Shown here one piece after another: positions 47,707 to 56,446 of a stretch of 64,000 bases of DNA. The position numbers and the translations under genes are program-made. The notes under the pieces are model-generated. The model did no database searches and had not been told where the DNA came from. It was given only the letters and a program-made list of their open reading frames with translations. Origin of the DNA: RYN-230 sp963837335 (lineage in GTDB: Bacteria; Actinomycetota; Actinomycetes; Streptosporangiales; Streptosporangiaceae); contig CAWINS010000021.1 in assembly GCA_963837335.1 (NCBI GenBank), positions 124,001 to 188,000 of the forward strand, given 5' to 3'. Every line of letters starts with the position of its first letter. Position 1 is the stretch's first letter.

Positions 47707-48259
47707 TGGCGGCTCGGTGGCCATTCTGGCGCGGGCAGATGTGCCCCTCGGTGTCGAGCGGCAGGCCGCACAGCGGGCAGGGCGGCCGCCCCTGCCCCAG
47801 GATCCGCAACGCACGCTGGGAAAAGGCCCGCGCGGAGGCCGCGGTGATGCGGACCCGGAGTACCCCCGGGCCATTCTCGGGAATGTCCTCGGCCAGTGGC
47901 TCGACCGGCGTCTCGGACTCCTCCTGCGCCTCGATGACCACCCGTTCGTCCTCGCCGTCCCAGGCCAGGGCGATCGCGCCGACCCGGAAGTCCTCCATGA
48001 GCGGCAGGTCGAGTGGCTCGTCGTCGTTGAGGTCGCTGGGCGTGGCGGCAGGCACGGAGGTGAGTCCGCCGGTCCGCCGCAGCACCTCGTCGAGCAGTTC
48101 CTCGAGCCGTTCGGCGAGCAGGCTGACCTGGAACTTCTCCAGGGCGACGCTCGTCACCCGGCCGCTGGCGCTGGCCTGCAGGTAGAACGTGCGCTCTCCC
48201 GGCTGCCCGACTGTGCCGGCCACGAAACGATCCGGCGGGTCATAGGAGTACACCGACAT
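47699..48259 (-). CDS. DUF3090 family protein with zinc-binding Cys cluster
   Basis: 186 aa. MSVYSYDPPDRFVAGTVGQPGERTFYLQA is the DUF3090 start. The middle has VSLLAERLEELLDEVLRR and RVGAIALAWDGEDERVVIEAQ. The C-terminus has PPCPLCGLPLDTEGHICPRQNGH, a probable zinc site with Cys-x2-Cys and Cys/His. Function unknown. It is conserved next to the histidine phosphatase and SCO1664-like genes, with 5 bp to the former and an 8-bp overlap with the latter, which implies one transcript. Confidence 0.92.
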   Translation of the reverse strand: MSVYSYDPPDRFVAGTVGQPGERTFYLQASASGRVTSVALEKFQVSLLAERLEELLDEVLRRTGGLTSVPAATPSDLNDDEPLDLPLMEDFRVGAIALAWDGEDERVVIEAQEESETPVEPLAEDIPENGPGVLRVRITAASARAFSQRALRILGQGRPPCPLCGLPLDTEGHICPRQNGHRAANG

Positions 48260-48264
48260 GATCC

Positions 48265-49032
48265 CTATCCTCCCGCTCCCCCGCCGATGGCCGCGTCGCC
48301 CTCCCCGAACGGGGAGCGTGACGCTCCCTCGGCGGCCGCCTGTGGCGCCCCGCCATTTGCGGCCGCCTTCCCCGCACCCGTGCCCGCGCCCGCATCGTGC
48401 GGCCTGGCCAGCCCGGCGGCGGTGCGGCCAGTGTCATTCATTCGTACCAGGAAAGGGCGAAGCGGGGTGTACCGGATGACGCTCAGCGAGCATGGATCGA
48501 CCTGAATACGCTGGCTCAGGTCCAGGTGCAGGCCGAGGCTGTCCGCGATGACCGCTTTGATGACGTCCCCGTGCGAGCAGATCAGGTAAACGGCGTCCTT
48601 GCCGAGCCGGGCGTTCCACTCCCGGACCGCGTTCACCGCGCGGTGCTGCACCTCGGGCATGGACTCCGCGTCTTTCCCGGGGAAGCGCACCGCGCTGGGA
48701 TGGGCCTGCACCACCCGCCACAGCGGCTCCTTGGCCAGCCGCTTGAGCGGCTGGCCCGTCCAGTCCCCGTACTTGACCTCCGCGAACTGCTCGTCTTCGG
48801 TGACCGCGGGCGCAGCGCCGTCCCGCGCCGCGGCGATCGCCTCCGCGGTCTGGAGGCAGCGGTCCAGCGGGCTGGTGATGATCGCGTCCAGGGGCACGTC
48901 AGCCAGCCGGGCCGCCAGCGCCCCGGCCTGCGCCCGGCCACGGTCGTCCAGCGGGATACCCGGCGTCCGGCCCGTGAGGACATTTCCCGTTCCCGCCGTC
49001 AGCCCATGCCGCACCAGCAAAACCAACGTCAC
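48265..49032 (-). CDS. Histidine phosphatase family protein (MSMEG_4193/Rv2135c type)
   Basis: 255 aa. MTLVLLVRHGLTAGTGNVLTGRTPG holds the phosphohistidine motif RHG. PLDAIITSPLDRCLQTAEAI contains the conserved Arg, EVKYGDWTGQPLKRLAKEPLW the acid residue, and YLICSHGDVIKAVIADSLG the second catalytic His. Phosphatases of this clan act on phosphosugars or phosphopeptides; the substrate is unknown. The C-terminal 40 residues are an Ala/Gly-rich tail. It heads the operon with DUF3090 and the SCO1664-like gene. Confidence 0.92.
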   Translation of the reverse strand: MTLVLLVRHGLTAGTGNVLTGRTPGIPLDDRGRAQAGALAARLADVPLDAIITSPLDRCLQTAEAIAAARDGAAPAVTEDEQFAEVKYGDWTGQPLKRLAKEPLWRVVQAHPSAVRFPGKDAESMPEVQHRAVNAVREWNARLGKDAVYLICSHGDVIKAVIADSLGLHLDLSQRIQVDPCSLSVIRYTPLRPFLVRMNDTGRTAAGLARPHDAGAGTGAGKAAANGGAPQAAAEGASRSPFGEGDAAIGGGAGG

Positions 49033-49118
49033 GCCATGACTCTAAAGGGTCGGCAGGACTGGTGGAAAAACGCGCCTTCCGCATCTCGCGGGCCGCTACC
49101 GGATGATCACCGGCTGGT

Positions 49119-49745
49119 CTAGCCGCCCGCCCGGGACAGCCCTCCGCCGTGGCCGGGCCGGCCGATGACGTAGGTGACCGCACCGAAGCTGACCAGATCA
49201 CCGTCCCGGACCGGTACTGACGCCCGGACCCGCCAGCCGTTCAGCCTGGTGCCGTTGGTGGATCCCAGGTCATCCAGCATCCAGCCGCTGGCCCCGCGCT
49301 TCAGCCCGGCGTGCCAGCGGGAGACGGTCGGATCGGGCAGCACCATGTCGCAGCCGATGTCCCGGCCGATGGTGAAGCGGCTCTGGTCGCCAGAGGGGAA
49401 GACCAGTACCCGCTCGGGTGGCCGCCGGGGGGCGCTGGAAATAAGGCTGGTCACCGTGGCGCAGCCCCGCTGCCAGTACGCCTGCAAGGTGGCGCCCAGC
49501 CGGCGTTTGGACGGCAGATCGGCCAGCACCTGGGCCAGGTCGTCCTGGTAGCGGGCCTGCAGCGCTGATTCCAGCCGGTGACTCAGCGTGTCGTGAGTGA
49601 GCCGCCCCTCCGCGTACCGCTCGCGGAGCTGGCTGATCGCGTCGTCCCGGTCGGCATCGGACGCCCGGACCCGGTCAGCGCGCCACCCATCACGGAGCGG
49701 ATCAGGACGCTCCGCCGGGGCGGCGCCGCCCGGGTTGCCTTCCAT
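49119..49745 (-). CDS. DUF1707 plus FHA domain protein
   Basis: 208 aa. A DUF1707 module (RVRASDADRDDAISQLRERYAEGRLTHDTLSHRLESALQARYQDDLAQVLADLP, residues about 24-76) is joined by a linker to an FHA domain (about 112-200). The FHA domain has GRDIGCDMVLPDPTVSRWHAGL and LDDLGSTNGTRLNG, the phosphothreonine-binding S, H and N residues. FHA proteins read Ser/Thr kinase signalling. No kinase is nearby. ATG 49745 is the natural start. There is a 229-bp gap to the divergent helicase gene without a recognised site. Confidence 0.9.
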   Translation of the reverse strand: MEGNPGGAAPAERPDPLRDGWRADRVRASDADRDDAISQLRERYAEGRLTHDTLSHRLESALQARYQDDLAQVLADLPSKRRLGATLQAYWQRGCATVTSLISSAPRRPPERVLVFPSGDQSRFTIGRDIGCDMVLPDPTVSRWHAGLKRGASGWMLDDLGSTNGTRLNGWRVRASVPVRDGDLVSFGAVTYVIGRPGHGGGLSRAGG

Positions 49746-49974
49746 GGTCCTGAGTATCAGCGAGGGGGGCCGCCGGCACAAGCCATACAATCGACGCCGC
49801 CGGCCGCCAGATAACGGCAAAAGGGCCCGGGACAATCCGGCGGCATTCCTGTTCCGGCACCGTTCCTGGCCAGGCACGGCCTGTTCCCTAACGCCCGCCC
49901 GCGCCGGCGCCGTTTCCTGCCGGGCACGTTTCGTTGCGGGGCATTGTCGGACCCCCCGGTTAGGCTGGCTTGCG

Positions 49975-52153
49975 ATGTCCGTGGCAACTGAGGCAGGCGG
50001 CACACCGGTGCCCGATGACCTTCCCGACGTATTCGGCGAATTCTGCGCGGCCGGCCTATGGCCGGGGCTGGGCCGGAAGCTGGCCAGCCAGCTGGCCGGG
50101 GCGGGCATCACCGGGCCCGGGCTGGTCAGTGCCGATCGCCTGGAACTCATCGAGGGCGTGAGCGGTGAGCGCGCCGGGTGGCTGGCCACGGCGTTCGCCG
50201 ACGCCCGGCCCTGCTACGAGACGGCCCAGCTGCTCGCCGCCTGCCAGGTGCCGGCCCGGTTCGCTGGTCCGGCCGTGGCCATGCTGGGCCGCACCGCCTG
50301 CGACCAGCTGCGCCAGGACCCGTGGCGGCTGCTGGCCCTCCCCCAGATCCGGCCGGAGCAGGCGGACTGGTTTGCCCGCAAGCTGCTCCGCGAGCAGGCC
50401 AGCCCGCAAGACGAGCGGCGCGGCCGGGCTCTGGTGAGCTACCTGCTGGCCCGGGCGGCGCGGGACGGCCATACCGCGGTGCCCGCCGAGGTGGTCGCCG
50501 GCGCCCTGGGCCGGTTCCGCATCGAGGATCCGGCGGCCGCCATCGCCGCCGCGGTGGACGAGGGCGGCGTGCTGCCGTTCGAGGCCGGTCCCGGCGAGGT
50601 GGCGGAGGCCGGTGCGGCGGACCCAGATGGTGCGGCGGACCCGGATGAGGGAGCGGACCCGGATGAGGGCGGGGCCCTGGCCGAGGGAGAGTTCCCGGAT
50701 GAGGGCGGGCCGGACGGCGCTGGACCCGACGGGGAACTGGCCGCGCCCGGCCTGCTGCTGGCGCTGGCCCGGTACGCCATGGCCGAGGAGAGCGTCGCGG
50801 AAGGGTTGCAGCGGCTGACTGCCCTGGCCGAGCCGCTCGACGGCGCGGACCCTGACCCGGACGCCGCGGCCGCGGCGGACCCCGGCCTGGACGCCGCGGC
50901 GGACCCCGGTCCGGATACGAGCCTGGACGCGACGCAGCAGGCGGCCGTGGCGGCGGCCGGGGCGCACGGGGTGTCCGTCCTGGCCGGCGGCCCGGGCACC
51001 GGCAAGAGCCGCACGATAGCGGCGGTGGTCGCGATGGCCGCCGCCCACGGCCTGACCGTCGCCCTGGCCGCCCCGACCGGCCGGGCCGCGAAGCGGCTGG
51101 AAGAGCTGACCGGCGTCCCGGCCACGACTGTGCACCGGCTGCTCGGGGCGCAGGGCGGGGCCCGGGCCAGCGACCCGGCCGCCGGTCCCGGCGGCCCGCC
51201 GCCGCGTGGGACGGGCGACGCGGCCTGGGTCTTCAGCCGGAACGAGGAATGGCCGCTGGACGCCGACCTGATCGTGGTGGACGAGGCGTCCATGCTCGAC
51301 GCGGAACTGGCGGCCGCGCTGGTCGAGGCGTGCCCCGGACGGGGCCAGGCTGCTGCTCGTCGGTGACCCCGCCCAGCTGCCGTCGATCGGGCCGGGCCGG
51401 GTGCTGGCGGACATCATCGACTCGGGCGCCGTGCCGGTCACCGAACTGAGCCGGCTGTACCGCCAGCGCGACGGGGGCGTCATCGCCCGGCTGGCCACGG
51501 CGGTGCGCGGCGGCACCCTGCCGCCCGTGGACTCGCCGGACCGGGAAGTGGTGGTGCTGGCCGCCCGCAGCAGCGCCGACGCCGCGCACCGGGTCATGCA
51601 GCTGATCACCGACTCGATCCCGCGCGCCCTGGGCATCCCCGCGGCGGATATCCAGGTGATCACTCCGGTGCACAAGGGACCTGCCGGGACCATCGCGCTG
51701 AACCAGGCCCTCAAGGAGCGGCTCAATCCCGGCCCGGGCGCGCACGGCGGATTCGATCCCGGTGATCGCGTGGTCTCCGTGGCCAACCACGCCGACGCGG
51801 GTTTCAGCAACGGTGAGGTCGGCACGGTCGTGGGCCGCGGCGAGGGCGGCCTGCAGGTGGCCTTCCCCGCCGCCCCGGTGTGCGTGCCCGATAAGTTCCT
51901 CAGCGACTTGCGGCATGGCTGGGCGGTGACCGTGCACCGGGCCCAGGGGTCCGAATGGCCCGCGGTGGTCGCGGTGTTCCCCGCGGAAGCGGCCGGGATG
52001 CTGTCCCGCCCGCTGGTCTACACCGCACTGACCCGGGCGCAACGTCACCTGTCCGTGGTGCACGGGGCCGGACCGGCACTGTCCCGGGCGGTGTCGACCG
52101 TCGGCGAGCCGCCCCGGGTGACCCGGCTGGCCGCGCTCCTGGCCGGTGAGTAG
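49975..52153 (+). CDS. RecD/TraA-type ATP-dependent DNA helicase (one frameshift)
   Basis: About 726 aa corrected. Residues 1-200 form the N-terminal and helix-hairpin-helix part (ASQLAGAGITGPGLVSADRLELIEGVSG). A repetitive acidic linker follows at 50610-50740. The motor has Walker A LAGGPGTGKSRT, APTGRAAKRL, VVDEASMLDAEL (Walker B) and VGDPAQLPSIGPG. SRLYRQRDGGVIARLA, and the C-terminal WAVTVHRAQGSEWPAV and LVYTALTRAQRHLSVV complete it. One extra base near 51336 shifts the frame; removing it restores GARLLLVGDPAQLPSIGPGR. Resembles RecD2, a 5'-3' helicase without RecBC partners. ATG 49975 is the best start. Confidence 0.88.
50610..50740 (+). repeat. Acidic coding repeat in the RecD-like helicase linker
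   Basis: Short repeats of GCGGACCCGGATGAGG type encode successive ADPDG, ADPDEG and DEGG units. A second DPDPDAAAAADPGLD tract lies at about 50850-50920. The tracts are highly acidic and probably disordered. They lie between the N-terminal domain and the motor. Confidence 0.75.
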
Positions 52154-52167
52154 AGCCCGGCGCGAGA

Positions 52168-52194
52168 GTCCGGTCGGGACGGTCCGACCTGGAC
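52168..52194. terminator. Hairpin terminator between convergent recD-like and purU genes
   Basis: GTCCGGTCGG (52168-52177) pairs with CCGACC (52184-52189) and GGAC (52191-52194) with one bulged T, around the loop GACGGT. It lies in the 132-bp convergent gap, 15 bp after the helicase stop. Confidence 0.6.
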
Positions 52195-52285
52195 CACCCC
52201 TTCCCGGGGGCAGCGTGCGGCACTCTTGGCTGCGCGAACGCCTCTTGCTGTTATCAACCCATGGCCTTGCTGGAGATTCCCGCGG

Positions 52286-53182
52286 TCACTTGAAGATCAC
52301 GGTACGGCGGCCGTGCAGCAGGATCCGGTGCTCGGCGTGCCAGCGCACCGCCCGGGCCAGCGCGATCCGCTCGGCGTCCCGCCCGAGCGCGGCCAGGGCC
52401 GCCGGCGAGGCGTTGTGCTCCACCCGGGCCACCTCCTGCTCGATGACCGGCCCCTCGTCCAGGTCGGCCGTCACGTAGTGGGCGGTCGCGCCGATGACCT
52501 TGACCCCGTACTCGTAGGCCTGCTGGTACGGCCGGGCGCCGCGGAAGCTCGGCAGGAACGAGTGATGGATGTTGATGATCCGCCCGGCCAGCTTCGCGCA
52601 CACCTCCGGGGACAGGATCCGCATGTACCTGGCCAGCACCACGAAGTCGATACGGTGCGCGGCCACCAGGTCGAGCAGCCGCCCCTCGGCCTCGGCCCGG
52701 TCGGCCGGATCCGGGCCGACCGGCACGTGCTCGAACGGCACCCCGTGCCCGGCCGCCAGCCGGGCCAGGTCGGGATGGTTCCCGACGACCAGCGGCACGT
52801 CAATCGCCAGGGCCTCCGCCTCCCTGCGGTACAGCAGGTCGTTGAGGCAGTGACCCTCCCTGGACACCATGATCAGCACACGCGGCCGGATGGCCAGGTC
52901 GTGCAGGTCCCAGTCCATGCCGAACTCGTCCGCAATGGGCCCGAACCCGGCCCGCAGGGCCGGGATGTCCGCCGGTGCGGCGCCCAGCGTCTCGACGTGG
53001 ACCCGCATGAAGAACCGGTTCATGGTCAGGTCCGCGAACTGCTGGCTGTCCAGGATGTTGCTGCCCGACCCGTGCAGGTAGGCGGCGACCGCGTGGACGA
53101 TCCCGGGCCGGTCCGGGCAGGACAGCGTCAGCACCAGCTGCCTGGGGCCCGCGGCAGGCACGCCGCCCCGCTGGGCCGTCAC
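52286..53182 (-). CDS. purU: Formyltetrahydrofolate deformylase PurU
   Basis: 298 aa, intact. It hydrolyses 10-formyl-THF to formate and THF, balancing one-carbon pools. The N-terminal ACT domain is LVLTLSCPDRPGIVHAVAAYLHGSGSNILDSQQF. The formyltransferase-like catalytic domain has VLIMVSREGHCLNDLLYR, VVLARYMRILS and IINIHHSFLPSFRGARPY (catalytic N and H). ATAHYVTADLDEGPVIEQEV supplies the D. The C-terminus is RAVRWHAEHRILLHGRRTVIF. It is 70 bp after fabI on the same strand. Confidence 0.95.
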   Translation of the reverse strand: MTAQRGGVPAAGPRQLVLTLSCPDRPGIVHAVAAYLHGSGSNILDSQQFADLTMNRFFMRVHVETLGAAPADIPALRAGFGPIADEFGMDWDLHDLAIRPRVLIMVSREGHCLNDLLYRREAEALAIDVPLVVGNHPDLARLAAGHGVPFEHVPVGPDPADRAEAEGRLLDLVAAHRIDFVVLARYMRILSPEVCAKLAGRIINIHHSFLPSFRGARPYQQAYEYGVKVIGATAHYVTADLDEGPVIEQEVARVEHNASPAALAALGRDAERIALARAVRWHAEHRILLHGRRTVIFK

Positions 53183-53192
53183 CTGCGCTCTG

Positions 53193-53222
53193 CCTTCAAC
53201 TGCGCCGCCTTCAACTGCGCCG
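53193..53222. repeat. 15-bp tandem repeat between fabI and purU
   Basis: CCTTCAACTGCGCCG occurs at 53193-53207 and again at 53208-53222, followed by a diverged partial unit. It lies in the fabI-purU spacer, just upstream of the purU start on the minus strand. Confidence 0.9.
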
Positions 53223-53252
53223 CGCCTTCACCTGAGCTGTGCCTCCCACCGG

Positions 53253-54017
53253 TCAGGCGCCGACCGCGTGGACGCCGCCGTCGCAATGCACGATCTCGCC
53301 GGTGGTCGCGGGGAACCAGTCCGACAGCAGCGCGACACAGGCCCGGGCGGCGGGTCCCGCATCGTTGATGTCCCAGCCGAGCGGGGCCCGGCTGTCCCAC
53401 AGGCTGGTGAGGCCGTCGAACCCGGGAATGCTCTTGGCGGCCATGGTCCGCAGCGGGCCGGCCGACACCAGATTGACCCGGACACCCCGGGGGCCCAGGT
53501 CACGGGCCAGGTACCGGGCGCAGGACTCCAGGCCGGCCTTGGCCACCCCCATCCAGTCGTACCCGGGCCAGGCCTGCGCCGCGTCGAAGTCCAGGCCGAC
53601 CACGGATCCGCCGTCCGGCATCAGCGGCAGCGCCGCGACCGCGAGCGCCTTGAGCGAGTAGGTGGATACCTGCAGCGCGGTGGCCACGTCCGCCCATTCG
53701 GTATTCAGGAAGTTGCCGCCGAGCGCGGCCTGCGGCGCGAACCCGATCGCGTGGACGACGCCGTCCAGCCCGTCCAGATGCCCGCTGACCCGTTCGGCCA
53801 GCGAGCCGAGCTGGCCCTCGTCGGCGACGTCCAGCTCGATGACGGGCGGCGGGTCGGGCAGCCGCTTGGCGATCCGCTCCACCAGGCTGAGCCGGCCGAA
53901 CCCGGTCAGCACCAGCCGGGCGCCCTCCTGCTGGGCGATCCGCGCGACATGGAAGGCGATCGAGGAGTCGGTGAGCACGCCCGTCACCAGGATTCGCTTG
54001 CCGTCCAGGATTCCCAT
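53253..54017 (-). CDS. fabI: Enoyl-[acyl-carrier-protein] reductase (NADH), FabI/InhA type
   Basis: 254 aa, intact. It catalyses the last reduction of each fatty-acid elongation cycle. MGILDGKRILVTGVLTDSSIAFHVARIAQQEGA is the InhA/FabI cofactor site. VVHAIGFAPQAALGGNF and VSTYSLKALAVAALPLM follow. The catalytic Tyr-x6-Lys is in YDWMGVAKAGLESCARYLARDLGPRGVRVNLVSAGPLRT. The C-terminus VCVALLSDWFPATTGEIVHCDGG-like segment is typical. It lies 42 bp after fabG in the same direction, matching the fabG1-inhA pair of mycobacteria. Confidence 0.95.
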   Translation of the reverse strand: MGILDGKRILVTGVLTDSSIAFHVARIAQQEGARLVLTGFGRLSLVERIAKRLPDPPPVIELDVADEGQLGSLAERVSGHLDGLDGVVHAIGFAPQAALGGNFLNTEWADVATALQVSTYSLKALAVAALPLMPDGGSVVGLDFDAAQAWPGYDWMGVAKAGLESCARYLARDLGPRGVRVNLVSAGPLRTMAAKSIPGFDGLTSLWDSRAPLGWDINDAGPAARACVALLSDWFPATTGEIVHCDGGVHAVGA

Positions 54018-54033
54018 CGCTGTTCCTTCCCTC

Positions 54034-54075
54034 CCTAGTGACCCATGCCCGGGCCCTGCCTAGTGACCCATGCCC
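54034..54075. repeat. 25-bp period duplication of the fabG 3' end
   Basis: CCTAGTGACCCATGCCC at 54059-54075 covers the fabG stop and last codons. It is repeated exactly at 54034-54050 just downstream. The 8 bp between copies differ partly from the following sequence. This has the same topology as the pafA 3' duplication. Confidence 0.9.
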
Positions 54076-54764
54076 AGGCCACCATCGACCGGGATGACCG
54101 CCCCGGTGATGTAGGCCGCATCCGGCCCGGCCAGGAACGCAACGGTCGCCGCGACCTCATCGGCCGTGGCCAGGCGGCCGAGCGGCACCTGCCCGAGGAT
54201 GGCGGCCTTCCGGTCGTCGGGCAGCGCGGCCGTCATGTCGGTGTCCACGAAGCCCGGGGCTACGACGTTGGCGGTGATGTTCCGGCTGCCCAGTTCCCGG
54301 GCCAGCGAGCGGGCCAGCCCGACGAGCCCGGCCTTGGAGGCCGCGTAGTTCGCCTGGCCGCCTGAGCCGAGCAGGCCGACGACGGAGGAAATGAACACCA
54401 TCCGCCCGCGGCGCAGCCGCATCATCCCGCGCACGGCCCGCCTGGCCACCCGGTAGGCGCCGGTCAGGTTGGTGTCGATCACGTCGGTGAAGTCGTCTTC
54501 CTTCATGAGCGCCAGGAGCTGATCGTGGGTGATACCCGCGTTCGCCACCAGGACTTCCACCGGTCCCTGCTCCGCCTCGACCTTGGCGAAGGCCTCGTCC
54601 ACGGCGGCGGCGTCCCGGACGTCGCAGGCCACCGTGGCCAGCCCGGCGACGGGGTCACCGGACCGGGAGGTCACGGTGACCTGGTCACCGCCGGCCGCGA
54701 GCCGGCGTGCGATGGCCAGCCCGATGCCCCGGTTCCCGCCGGTGACGAGGACGGATCGGCTCAT
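54060..54764 (-). CDS. fabG: 3-oxoacyl-[acyl-carrier-protein] reductase FabG
   Basis: 234 aa, a short-chain dehydrogenase. The cofactor motif is VLVTGGNRGIGLAIARRLAAGGDQV (GxxxGxG) with VANAGITHDQLLALM. The active site has FISSVVGLLGSGGQANYAASKAG (Ser and Tyr-x3-Lys). The C-terminus is GPDAAYITGAVIPVDGGLGMGH. It reduces 3-ketoacyl-ACP with NADPH in fatty-acid synthesis and precedes fabI, as MabA precedes InhA. ATG 54764 is fixed by the typical MSRSVLVTGGNRGIG start. The open frame upstream (to 55280) is antisense to tldD and not coding. Confidence 0.94.
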   Translation of the reverse strand: MSRSVLVTGGNRGIGLAIARRLAAGGDQVTVTSRSGDPVAGLATVACDVRDAAAVDEAFAKVEAEQGPVEVLVANAGITHDQLLALMKEDDFTDVIDTNLTGAYRVARRAVRGMMRLRRGRMVFISSVVGLLGSGGQANYAASKAGLVGLARSLARELGSRNITANVVAPGFVDTDMTAALPDDRKAAILGQVPLGRLATADEVAATVAFLAGPDAAYITGAVIPVDGGLGMGH

Positions 54765-54871
54765 CGGCGTGCCTTCTTTCCTGATCAGCAAATCGAATCC
54801 GCGGGCCGGTACTGGCCGGCTTGGCGAGCGTACCCGGCTGGGCCCGGCGGGCGTGGGATAGGTTGCCACTC

Positions 54872-56446
54872 GTGGAGCACAGTACTCATAAGGACCAGAC
54901 CAGCGGTCCCGCACCAGGCCTTGCAGAACCCGGCGGGGGCACCGGGAACGGGCACCAGATCGATCCCGAGTTCGCCGGGCTGCCGCTGCGCGAGTTCTCC
55001 GCGGCCGCCCTGCAGCGGGCCCGGGAGCTGGGCGCGGGGCACGCCGATTTCCGCGCCGAGCGCATCCGGGGCCAGGAGATCGGGCTGTCCGACGGCCATC
55101 TGGAGACGTTGCTGGATGCGGACGAGCTGGGCCTCGCAGTCCGCGTGGTGCTGAACGGCACCTGGGGCTTTGCCGCCGCGGTGGACCTGACCCCGCAGGC
55201 GGCGGTGCGGGCGGCCGAGGAAGCGATCGACGTGGCCAAGGTCGCCGCCGCGATGAACACCGAGCGCATCGACCTGGCACCCGAGCCCGGTTACGGGGAT
55301 GTCAGCTGGGTCTCCGCCTACCAGCAGGATCCGTTCAGCGTCAACGTCGCGGACAAGCTGGCCCTGCTGTCCGACTGGAGCGCGCGGCTGCTGGCCAGCC
55401 CGGTGATCGACCACGTTGACGCCTCGCTGCTCCAGGTCCGGGAATGCAAGTTCTTCTCCGACGGCGCGACCACGGCCACCCAGCAGCGGGTCCGGCTGCA
55501 CCCGGTGCTCACCGCGGTCGCGGTGGAACCCAGCGGCCGGTTCGAGACCATGCGCACGCTGGCCCCGCCGGCCGGCCGGGGTTTCGAGTACCTGACCGGC
55601 ACCGGCTGGGACTTCGATGCCGAGCTGGCCCGGCTGCCGGATCTGCTGGCCGAGAAGCTGGCCGCACCCGCGGTCCAGGCGGGCCACTACGACCTGGTCA
55701 TTCACCCGTCCAATCTGTGGCTGGTGATCCACGAGTCGATCGGGCATGCCACCGAGCTCGACCGGGTGCTCGGCTACGAGGCGGCCTACGCCGGGACCTC
55801 CTTCGCGACCCTGGACAAGCTGGACCGGCTCCAGTACGGATCGCCGTCCATGCGGGTCACCGGTGACCGGACCGTGCCGCACGGCCTGGCCACCGTGGGC
55901 TACGACGATGAGGGCGTCGCGGCCCAGTCCTGGGACCTGATCTCCGGCGGGGTGCTGCGCGGCTACCAGCTCGACCGCCGCATCGCCCAGCTGACCGGGT
56001 TCGGCCGGTCCAACGGCTGCGCGTTCGCCGACTCCCCCGGCCACATGCCTATCCAGCGCATGGCCAACGTCTCACTCCAGCCCGCCGAGGGCGGCCTCGA
56101 CACCGAGGACCTGATCGCCGGGGTGACCAACGGGATCTACATCGAGGGCGATAAGAGCTGGTCCATCGACATGCAGCGGTACAACTTCCAGTTCACCGGG
56201 CAGCGGTTCTACAAGATCACCAACGGCCGGCTGGACGGCCAGCTGCGCGACGTGGCCTACCAGGCCACCACGACCGACTTCTGGAACTCGATGGAAGCCG
56301 TAGGCGGCCCGCAGACATACCTGCTCGAGGGGGCATTCAACTGCGGGAAAGGCCAGCCGGGGCAGGTCGCCCCGGTCAGCCACGGCTGCCCCACGGCGCT
56401 GATGCGCGGGGTCCGGGTGCTCAACACCTCGGAGGAGGGGGCATGA
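54872..56446 (+). CDS. tldD: TldD metalloprotease subunit
   Basis: 524 aa. TldD/TldE cleave modified peptides and toxins such as microcins and CcdA. Motif HESIGHATELDRVLGYEAAYAG (HExxxH zinc site, about residue 287) is intact and diagnostic of the active TldD subunit. LASPVIDHVDASLLQVRECKFFSDGATTATQQ and VTNGIYIEGDKSWSIDMQRYNFQFTGQRFYKITNGRL are conserved. GTG 54872 gives EHSTHKDQTSG at the N-terminus. It overlaps tldE by 4 bp (ATGA). Confidence 0.93.
   Translation: MEHSTHKDQTSGPAPGLAEPGGGTGNGHQIDPEFAGLPLREFSAAALQRARELGAGHADFRAERIRGQEIGLSDGHLETLLDADELGLAVRVVLNGTWGFAAAVDLTPQAAVRAAEEAIDVAKVAAAMNTERIDLAPEPGYGDVSWVSAYQQDPFSVNVADKLALLSDWSARLLASPVIDHVDASLLQVRECKFFSDGATTATQQRVRLHPVLTAVAVEPSGRFETMRTLAPPAGRGFEYLTGTGWDFDAELARLPDLLAEKLAAPAVQAGHYDLVIHPSNLWLVIHESIGHATELDRVLGYEAAYAGTSFATLDKLDRLQYGSPSMRVTGDRTVPHGLATVGYDDEGVAAQSWDLISGGVLRGYQLDRRIAQLTGFGRSNGCAFADSPGHMPIQRMANVSLQPAEGGLDTEDLIAGVTNGIYIEGDKSWSIDMQRYNFQFTGQRFYKITNGRLDGQLRDVAYQATTTDFWNSMEAVGGPQTYLLEGAFNCGKGQPGQVAPVSHGCPTALMRGVRVLNTSEEGA

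Noticed and set aside
49597..49974. Upstream extension of the RecD-like helicase frame
   Set aside because: It overlaps the divergent FHA gene start region and shows no similarity. ATG 49975 fits the family N-terminus.
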